NCBI GenBank assembly: GCA_900763355.1
Contig: CAAFJY010000020.1
Coordinates: forward strand, 1-7,150
Reading direction: 5' to 3'
Source: Clostridia bacterium
GTDB taxonomy: Bacteria > Bacillota > Clostridia > Oscillospirales > Butyricicoccaceae
DNA: 7,150 nt
The notes under the pieces: model-generated
Database searches by the model: none
Seen by the model: the letters and a program-made list of their open reading frames with translations, nothing else
Told to the model about the DNA's origin: nothing
Position numbers and translations under genes: made by a program
Shown here: in pieces, positions 1 through 4,717 of the stretch
Numbering within the stretch: the first letter of the stretch is position 1
How the letters are laid out: the number at the start of each line of letters is the position of its first letter

Positions 1-11
1 ACGCAGCCCAT
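1..11 (-). CDS. Start of a further gene running off the left edge (partial)
   Basis: On the minus strand an ATG at 11-9 is followed by GGC TGC and then the window ends, so only Met-Gly-Cys can be read. The call rests on the ideal AAGGAGG site eight bases upstream and on a well-formed promoter further up. The product cannot be told from three residues. In several Clostridia the genes after mrdA are minC, minD and minE, which makes a Min gene a reasonable guess, but nothing in the sequence itself shows this. Confidence 0.55.
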
Positions 12-19
12 GGGAACCC

Positions 20-26
20 CCTCCTT
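20..26 (-). promoter_or_regulatory. Strong ribosome binding site before the partial gene
   Basis: The minus strand reads AAGGAGG at 26-20, a full match to the anti-Shine-Dalgarno core, eight bases before the ATG at 11. It decides the start of the partial gene and makes random occurrence unlikely. Confidence 0.65.
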
Positions 27-50
27 CCAAAAAACGCTCTGCTCGGAATC

Positions 51-79
51 AATATACCATTTCTCGCCAAAAAAATCAA
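51..79 (-). promoter_or_regulatory. Predicted sigma-A promoter with extended -10 for the next gene
   Basis: Read on the minus strand, TTGATT (79-74) and TATATT (56-51) are separated by exactly 17 bases, and a TG one base before the -10 gives an extended -10 (TGGTATATT). The -35 matches four of six and the -10 five of six consensus positions. Transcription would start near position 44, giving a leader of about 33 bases before the ATG at 11. The surrounding 100 bases are strongly AT-rich in an otherwise GC-rich region. This suggests that the gene after mrdA has its own transcription start. Confidence 0.65.
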
Positions 80-87
80 GAGATTTT
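69..87 (-). terminator. Weak AT-rich hairpin with U-tract after mrdA (candidate terminator)
   Basis: On the minus strand AAAATC (87-82) and GATTTT (77-72) can pair around a four-base loop TCTT, and a run of seven T residues covers 75-69. It lies 32 bases beyond the mrdA stop. The stem has only one G-C pair, so it is thermodynamically weak and may just reflect the AT-rich promoter spacer; it also overlaps the predicted -35 element. Partial termination is possible, but read-through is equally likely. Confidence 0.25.
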
Positions 88-118
88 GCGAATTTTTATC
101 CAAATTCCCCAAACTTTT

Positions 119-2233
119 TCAGCCTTCCGGGGTCTCCACGGGATTTTCCGGGGTTTCGGTGCCCGGGGTCTCCTGGGGTGCTTCCTCCCCTTCATAGAGA
201 CCCAGGCCGAAATATTCGTCATAGACGGCGATGGCCACCGGGGCCAGGCTGCCGCCGGATGAGGCATATTCCCCCACCACGCAGACGGCGATCTCCGGCT
301 GGTCATAGGGGGCGAAGGAGACGAACACGCCGGTGGCGCTGTGGCCCACCATCTGGGCCGAGCCCGTCTTGCCCCCCACCTGGATGGGGAAATCCCGGAA
401 ATAGGATGAGGCGGTCCCGTCCTCGGTGACCACGCCCCGCATGCCCTCCTTCACCGCCTGGACGGTGCTGTCGGCCATCTCCACGGTGTTGAGAACGGTG
501 GGCTGCACCTCCAAAATGGTCTCGGTATTGGTATAATCCATGACCTTTTTCAGCAGATGGGGCTGGTAGCGGATGCCGCCGTTGACCAGCGTGGCCACAT
601 AGTTGGCCAGCTGGAGGGGGGAGAACTGGTTGTCGCTCTGGCCGATGGCGGCCATGAGGGTGTCGCCCCCGTACCAGGTGCCCTTGCCCCGCTCTTCCCG
701 CTCCTCCGGCCCGGCCAGGATGCCGGCGGTCTCGTTTGTGAGCTCAATGCCGGTCTTCTGTCCCAGGCCAAAGAGGGCGGCGTAGCTTTCCAGCCGCTCG
801 ATCTGCAGCTGATAGCCCATCTCATAAAAGAAATAGTTGCAGGAATACTTCAGCGCCTGGCTGACGTTGATGACCCCATGGGTCCCGCCGTGCTGGCGAT
901 AGATCCAGCACCGGGGAGCATAGCCCACGTCGGCATAGCGGGTATAGATCCCCTGGTCCCGGATCTTGGTCCGGGGGGTGATGATGCCCTCCTCCAGCGC
1001 CGCCACGGCGGTACACATCTTGAAGGTGGAGCCGGGGGAATAGGCCGACTGGATGGCCCGGTTGAAAAAGGGCTTGAGGGGGTTCTGGCTGTTTTCGCTC
1101 AGATCGGCCCGGTAGGTGGCCAGGCTGTAGGTGGGATAGCTGGCCATAGCCAGCACCTCTCCGGTGTTGACGTCCAGCACCACCACCGCGCCGCCCTCCA
1201 CGTCGGCCCCGTCGCCGGTCTTGGATTTTTCGCCCTTTTCCTTGATGGCGGCCAGGGTCTCGGCCAGGGCCTCCTCCGCCCGGGCCTGGAGATCGAGCCG
1301 CAGGGTGAGATAGCAGTTTTTCCCCGGCTGGGTCTCTTCCAGCATATACTCGCTGACCACCTCGCCGGTGCGGCTGTCCACCTCCACCGCGCGGGTGCCG
1401 CTGACGCCCCGGAGATAGGATTCCAGCGCCTTTTCCATGCCATCCTTACCCAGGGTGTCGTTGATGCCGTAGCCGTCGGCCTTTTTCTCCTCATACTCAT
1501 CGGGGCCGATGAGGGCCACCCGGCCCAGGATGTGAGAAGCATAGCCCGACTCGTATTCCCGGCTGTCAGAGACCTGGATCTCCACCCCGGGGAGATGGGC
1601 GCTCTCCTCCGACAGCTTGGCCACCGTCCCGATCTCCACCTGGGAGGCCAGAGTGACGGGGGTGTTGTAAGAGGAGAACTGATAGTCATCCAGATAATAG
1701 CGGATGCCCACCACCGCCCGCCGCTCTGTCAGGCTCAGGTCCGGGTCCACATCGTAATAGGCGCACAGGCGGCCGAAGAGGCGGCTGGGGGTCATATCCT
1801 CCGGGCTGCCCCACTCCCGGGCGGCGGTGAAGCGGGCCAGCTTGCGGCCGTTGCCGCTTTCCAGGCTGGTATAGGTGTATTCCAGGGGCTCCCCGGTGCT
1901 CAGGGCGAGAACATCGTTGTATTCCTCGCCGCAGGCCGTGAGCAGCTGCCACAGCTGGAGGATGACCTCGTTCTGCCGGCTCTTGTCCCACTGATAATAG
2001 TCCAGCTGGACCGAAAAGCCCAGGGCGTTGCCCACCAGGACATTGCCCTGGCTGTCCAGGATCTCCCCCCGGGAGGCCAGTTCCTCGTATTTGCGGATGA
2101 TGTTGGAATTGAGGGTCTCCGCCGTCTCGCTCCCCTGGATGAGCTGGAGCTGGATGAGCCGGTAGGTCAGGCCCCCCAGGATGAGGAGCATCACCCCGCA
2201 CAGTGCCGCGATGCGGTTCCAGCGTTGTCTCAT
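119..2233 (-). CDS. mrdA: Penicillin-binding protein 2 (peptidoglycan DD-transpeptidase)
   Basis: This 704-residue class B PBP is the elongasome transpeptidase that crosslinks new lateral-wall peptidoglycan and works with the RodA glycosyltransferase. It has one N-terminal membrane helix (about 8-30), the dimerisation-domain motif SRGEILD (54-60), a pedestal region to about 340, and the transpeptidase domain (about 345-675). The active-site motifs are present: S402-T-F-K405 with the acylated serine, S464-C-N466, and K622-T-G624. The domain ends in a proline/glutamate/threonine-rich tail (about 681-704), probably disordered and outside the cell. It is somewhat longer than E. coli PBP2 (633). 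ATG 2233 follows a GGAGG site by seven bases and begins a proper signal-anchor; the frame stays open to an ATG at 2764, but that extension is antisense-like filler overlapping mreD. Position after mreC and mreD favours MrdA over FtsI or SpoVD. Confidence 0.94.
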   Translation of the reverse strand: MRQRWNRIAALCGVMLLILGGLTYRLIQLQLIQGSETAETLNSNIIRKYEELASRGEILDSQGNVLVGNALGFSVQLDYYQWDKSRQNEVILQLWQLLTACGEEYNDVLALSTGEPLEYTYTSLESGNGRKLARFTAAREWGSPEDMTPSRLFGRLCAYYDVDPDLSLTERRAVVGIRYYLDDYQFSSYNTPVTLASQVEIGTVAKLSEESAHLPGVEIQVSDSREYESGYASHILGRVALIGPDEYEEKKADGYGINDTLGKDGMEKALESYLRGVSGTRAVEVDSRTGEVVSEYMLEETQPGKNCYLTLRLDLQARAEEALAETLAAIKEKGEKSKTGDGADVEGGAVVVLDVNTGEVLAMASYPTYSLATYRADLSENSQNPLKPFFNRAIQSAYSPGSTFKMCTAVAALEEGIITPRTKIRDQGIYTRYADVGYAPRCWIYRQHGGTHGVINVSQALKYSCNYFFYEMGYQLQIERLESYAALFGLGQKTGIELTNETAGILAGPEEREERGKGTWYGGDTLMAAIGQSDNQFSPLQLANYVATLVNGGIRYQPHLLKKVMDYTNTETILEVQPTVLNTVEMADSTVQAVKEGMRGVVTEDGTASSYFRDFPIQVGGKTGSAQMVGHSATGVFVSFAPYDQPEIAVCVVGEYASSGGSLAPVAIAVYDEYFGLGLYEGEEAPQETPGTETPENPVETPEG

Positions 2234-2751
2234 AACGTATCCTCCGTAAACCGCCGATGAATCCCCCGAACAGCCAGCCACACCAGCGCCCCCACCGGGA
2301 GGGACAGCAGCAGAGTCCCGGCAAACTCCCGCAGCGCCAACCCCAGCCCCGCCCGGAAGACCAGCCGGTAATAAAACACATATTTCACCGCCGCCTGGAG
2401 GGACATGCACAGCAGCCCGCCCCCCAGGGCCGACAAAATGACGGGCCGGAGATAGTATGCCCCAAAGAGTCCGAACAAGACCCCGAACAGCCCCAGGTAG
2501 GCGGGCCAGAGCCCCTCGGCCATGGTGCTGTTCACCGATAGAAGCAGCCCGGCGGCAAAGCCCAGGCTCCCCCCGGCAAAGGGCCCCTCCAGCAGCGCCG
2601 CCGCCGCCACGAAAAAGGGCAGGGCGTCCAGCGCTCCGCCCCACAGGCGCAGCGCCGTCCCCCGGGCGCTCTGGAGCAGAAAGAGCCCCAGGAGCAACAG
2701 GGCATAGCCCCCATATTTCAACGCGGCATAGCTGCCGGAACGGACAGGCAT
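2230..2751 (-). CDS. mreD: Rod shape-determining membrane protein MreD
   Basis: This 173-residue hydrophobic protein fits MreD, the small multi-pass membrane component of the elongasome, found with MreC and PBP2. It has about five to six hydrophobic segments, near residues 10-27, 38-55, 57-73, 83-105, 106-128 and 143-163, a short cytosolic start and a basic end (RGIHRRF). MreD diverges strongly in sequence, so the call rests on size, membrane layout and position between mreC and mrdA. The start at 2751 has GGAGG at 2758-2762, six bases upstream. Its stop overlaps the mrdA start by four bases (ATGA), so translation of the two is probably coupled. It is separated from mreC by 54 bases that contain a strong predicted hairpin. 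Confidence 0.87.
   Translation of the reverse strand: MPVRSGSYAALKYGGYALLLLGLFLLQSARGTALRLWGGALDALPFFVAAAALLEGPFAGGSLGFAAGLLLSVNSTMAEGLWPAYLGLFGVLFGLFGAYYLRPVILSALGGGLLCMSLQAAVKYVFYYRLVFRAGLGLALREFAGTLLLSLPVGALVWLAVRGIHRRFTEDTL
2241..2245 (-). promoter_or_regulatory. Ribosome binding site that fixes the mrdA start
   Basis: GGAGG on the minus strand lies seven bases before ATG 2233, inside the 3' end of mreD. It supports the 704-residue PBP2 over a much longer open frame that would begin at 2764 and overlap all of mreD. Confidence 0.8.
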
Positions 2752-2780
2752 AACAAACCTCCACAGCGGTCGCGGGGCAG

Positions 2781-2800
2781 CGGGGACGATCTCGCCCCCG
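2781..2800 (-). other. GC-rich RNA hairpin in the mreC-mreD gap
   Basis: In the mRNA, CGGGGGCG (2800-2793) pairs with CGUCCCCG (2788-2781) around the four-base loop AGAU. This makes an eight-pair stem with one G-U wobble. It lies six bases after the mreC stop and about 20 bases before the mreD Shine-Dalgarno site. No U-tract follows, so it is not a normal intrinsic terminator. An mRNA-stabilising or processing element that sets the MreC to MreD ratio is possible, by inference only. Confidence 0.5.
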
Positions 2801-2805
2801 GGCCC

Positions 2806-3633
2806 TTATTCATCGACCGAAAAATCCTTGATGATAAAAACCGTGCTCAGCTCTCCCAGCTCCACGGCGGGCTGGATGGCGGCATAGCTGGAAATGCCGT
2901 GGCTCTCCTGGGCAAAGGCCGTCACCGTCCCCAGGATCAGGTCGGGGGGATAGCTCCCGCCGCTGGTGACCACCGTGTCTCCCACCCGGACGTCGGCGTC
3001 GTTTTCCAGATAGGCCACCTTGAGCTCGCCCCCGGCGGCCAAATCAAAGTTTCCTTGGGCAACCACCACCTCCCGGGTGCGGGAGATGACCGCCGAGGCG
3101 GTGAAATCGGCATTGATGACGGTGGTGACCGTGCAGTGGCTCAGCCCCACCTGGGAGACGAAGCCCACCAGCCCGTCGCCGGTGATGACCGCGTCCCCCT
3201 CCTCCACTCCGGAGAGGCTCCCCCGGTCCAGGGTGACGGCGCTCTGGAAGCCGCTCCCCGCCACCGAGACCACCGTCCCCAGCTCCAGGTCAAACTCCGA
3301 GCGCTTGGCCTTGATGCCTGCGGCCTCCCGCAGGGCGGTGTTCTGGCGGATGGCGGAATAATATTGATTCTCCAGCTTTTTATAGTTCTGGAGCTCCTCC
3401 CGGAGCTCTTCGTTTTCCCGCTGGAGGGCGTCGTAGCGGTAAAAATAGCCGAAGGCATCGGAAAACCAATCGGCAGCCTGGGAGACGATCTTTTGCAGGG
3501 GGGTGACCACCGCTCCCGTGACGTTTTTCAGAAACGAGGGCTTTCCCGTGATCCCCGACCACAGCAAGAGAGCCAGACAGACAGCCGCCAGCCCCGCCGC
3601 GAACCAGACGATTTTGGACCGGAGGGGCTTCAT
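2806..3633 (-). CDS. mreC: Rod shape-determining protein MreC
   Basis: This 275-residue bitopic membrane protein belongs to the elongasome and links the cytoskeleton to PBP2 and other wall enzymes; in characterised rods it activates PBP2. A short positive cytosolic end (MKPLRSK) is followed by one membrane helix (about 8-26), a coiled coil (about 65-105, with QRENEELREEL at its core) used for dimer or filament assembly, and the extracytoplasmic double beta-barrel region. That region shows the family pattern around TLDRGSLSGVEEGDAV (134-149), GLVGFVSQVG (154-163) and VGDTVVTSG (217-225). Length is usual for Firmicutes. The start at 3633 overlaps the maf stop as ATGA, with GGAGG at 3641-3645 seven bases upstream. 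The gene normally placed just before it, mreB, is not present here. Confidence 0.95.
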   Translation of the reverse strand: MKPLRSKIVWFAAGLAAVCLALLLWSGITGKPSFLKNVTGAVVTPLQKIVSQAADWFSDAFGYFYRYDALQRENEELREELQNYKKLENQYYSAIRQNTALREAAGIKAKRSEFDLELGTVVSVAGSGFQSAVTLDRGSLSGVEEGDAVITGDGLVGFVSQVGLSHCTVTTVINADFTASAVISRTREVVVAQGNFDLAAGGELKVAYLENDADVRVGDTVVTSGGSYPPDLILGTVTAFAQESHGISSYAAIQPAVELGELSTVFIIKDFSVDE

Positions 3634-4214
3634 GCCTGCCCCTCCCCGTCCAGGGGGACGCCCATCTCCCGGAGAAGCCGGTACAGGGCCGCGATGGGCA
3701 GACCCACCACGTTGAAATAGTCCCCCCGGATCTCCCGGACCAGCAGCGCGCCCTTTTGCTGGATGCCATAGGCCCCGGCCTTGTCCATGGGCTCGCCGGT
3801 GGCTACATAATCGGCGATCTCCCGGGCGGAGAGGTCATAAAACCGCACCCCCGTCTCCTGACAGAAGGCGCGCACCACCCCCCGGAAGGCCACGGCCACC
3901 CCGGTGCAGACGGTGTGCTCCCGGCCGGACAGCCGGGTCAGCATGGCCCGGGCCTCCGCCTCCGAGGCGGGCTTTTCCAGAATGACCCCATCCAAAAAGA
4001 CGATGGTGTCCGCCGCCACGATGGCGTCGTTTTCCCCCGGCGTACACTGCTCCAGGGCCGCCCGGGCCTTCCGCCGGGCCAGCTCCAGCACATGATCCCG
4101 GGGCTCCGGGCAGGCAAAATGCTCGTCGCAGCCCGTGGGCCGGACGATAAAATCTTGGGTGATCTTCCCCAGCAGCTCCCGCCGCCGGGGGGATTGGGAT
4201 GCGAGGATGAGCAT
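3630..4214 (-). CDS. maf: Maf family nucleotide pyrophosphatase, dTTP/UTP type
   Basis: This 194-residue protein is a Maf/HAM1-fold nucleoside triphosphate pyrophosphatase. Characterised YhdE-type members cleave dTTP, UTP and modified forms such as pseudouridine or 5-methyl-UTP to the monophosphate, acting in nucleotide house-cleaning; B. subtilis Maf was first known from septum inhibition. Visible signatures are ASQSPRRRELL (4-14), CDE (29-31), the catalytic AADT (67-70, Asp69), EKP (80-82) with the conserved lysine, TVCTGVAV (101-108), and EPMDKAGAYGIQ (141-152), whose AYGIQ ending points to the YhdE rather than the YceF (m7GTP) type. Residue 80 is Glu where Gly is common. ATG 4214 is chosen because the family begins MLILASQSPRR and AGAGGG lies five bases upstream; an ATG at 4259 would overlap the end of dut. 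It follows dut by 22 bases, and its stop overlaps the mreC start by four. Confidence 0.94.
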   Translation of the reverse strand: MLILASQSPRRRELLGKITQDFIVRPTGCDEHFACPEPRDHVLELARRKARAALEQCTPGENDAIVAADTIVFLDGVILEKPASEAEARAMLTRLSGREHTVCTGVAVAFRGVVRAFCQETGVRFYDLSAREIADYVATGEPMDKAGAYGIQQKGALLVREIRGDYFNVVGLPIAALYRLLREMGVPLDGEGQA

Positions 4215-4229
4215 GGTATCCCTCTTTCT

Positions 4230-4247
4230 GCCGCCCTCAGCGGCGGC
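4230..4247 (-). other. Short GC hairpin spanning the dut stop codon
   Basis: On the minus strand GCCGCC (4247-4242) and GGCGGC (4235-4230) form a six-pair all-GC stem with a six-base loop (GCTGAG) that contains the dut TGA stop. It ends just before the maf ribosome binding site AGAGGG at 4225-4220. A ribosome finishing dut would melt it, so it could couple maf translation to dut. In DNA this rich in GC such a short stem may be chance. Confidence 0.3.
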
Positions 4248-4716
4248 CTGTACTGCCAAAGCCGCCCGTGCCCCGGGCGGTCTCGTCCAGCGTTTCCGTT
4301 TCCAGCAGGGTCACCGCCGGGACGGGCAGCAGCACCAGCTGGGCCACCCGGTCCCCGTCGCGGACGGTGAAATCGGCCCCGGAGTGGTTGATGAGGGCCA
4401 CCTGGACCTCGCCCCGGTAGTCGGCGTCGATCAGCCCGACCCCGTTGGCCAGGGCGACGCCGTATTTGGCTCCCCAGCTGGACCGGGCCAGCAAAAAGCC
4501 CCCGAACCCCCGGGGAATGGCCATGGTCAGGCCCGTGGGAATCAAAGCACGTCCCCCGGCGGGGATGGTAAGCTCCCCCTCCGGCAAAAAGGCGGCGATG
4601 TCCCGCCCGGCAGCCCCTTCGGTCTGCATCCTGGGCAGAGAGGGCCGCTTTCCCGCCCGTTCCAGGCGGCAGATCTTCAGAATCGGGGCTCCGGCCCCGC
4701 AGGTCTCGTCACACAT
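4237..4716 (-). CDS. dut: Trimeric dUTP diphosphatase (dUTPase)
   Basis: This 159-residue cytosolic enzyme hydrolyses dUTP to dUMP and pyrophosphate, which keeps uracil out of DNA and supplies dUMP for dTMP synthesis. All five motifs of the homotrimeric family are visible in order: AAGRDIAAF (motif 1), ARSSWGAKYG (motif 2), GLIDADYRGE with the catalytic aspartate and the base-contacting tyrosine (motif 3), GDRVAQLV (motif 4), and the glycine-rich C-terminal arm GTGGFGSTGRR (motif 5) that closes over the substrate. The length is typical. ATG 4716 is preferred to the in-frame ATG at 4782 because GAGGAG precedes it by nine bases and the longer form would lie inside the U32 gene. The chosen start leaves a short N-terminal extension (MCDETCGAG) with two cysteines before the conserved ILKI strand. 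Only one base separates its ATG from the U32 stop. Confidence 0.95.
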   Translation of the reverse strand: MCDETCGAGAPILKICRLERAGKRPSLPRMQTEGAAGRDIAAFLPEGELTIPAGGRALIPTGLTMAIPRGFGGFLLARSSWGAKYGVALANGVGLIDADYRGEVQVALINHSGADFTVRDGDRVAQLVLLPVPAVTLLETETLDETARGTGGFGSTGRR

Positions 4717-4717
4717 G

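Noticed and set aside
101..118. Repeated TTTGG/CCAAA pattern just after the mrdA stop, considered as an operator or repeat
   Set aside because: The two copies are short direct repeats in AT-rich DNA and do not form a usable inverted repeat.
76..306. A 76-codon minus-strand open frame overlapping the end of mrdA
   Set aside because: It is out of frame within PBP2's C-terminal coding region, is rich in Arg, Pro and Trp, and has no plausible function.
557..2260. A 567-codon open frame on the plus strand, opposite mrdA
   Set aside because: Same cause: low-complexity antisense translation of a GC-rich PBP2 gene, with no motif support.
2234..2764. A 177-residue N-terminal extension of PBP2 that would overlap mreD
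   Set aside because: The extension is Gly/Ala/Arg-rich filler read out of frame with mreD. The start at 2233 has a good ribosome binding site and begins a normal signal-anchor.
2899..3720. A 273-codon plus-strand open frame opposite mreC
   Set aside because: Antisense shadow of mreC, with no ribosome binding site or domain that supports it.
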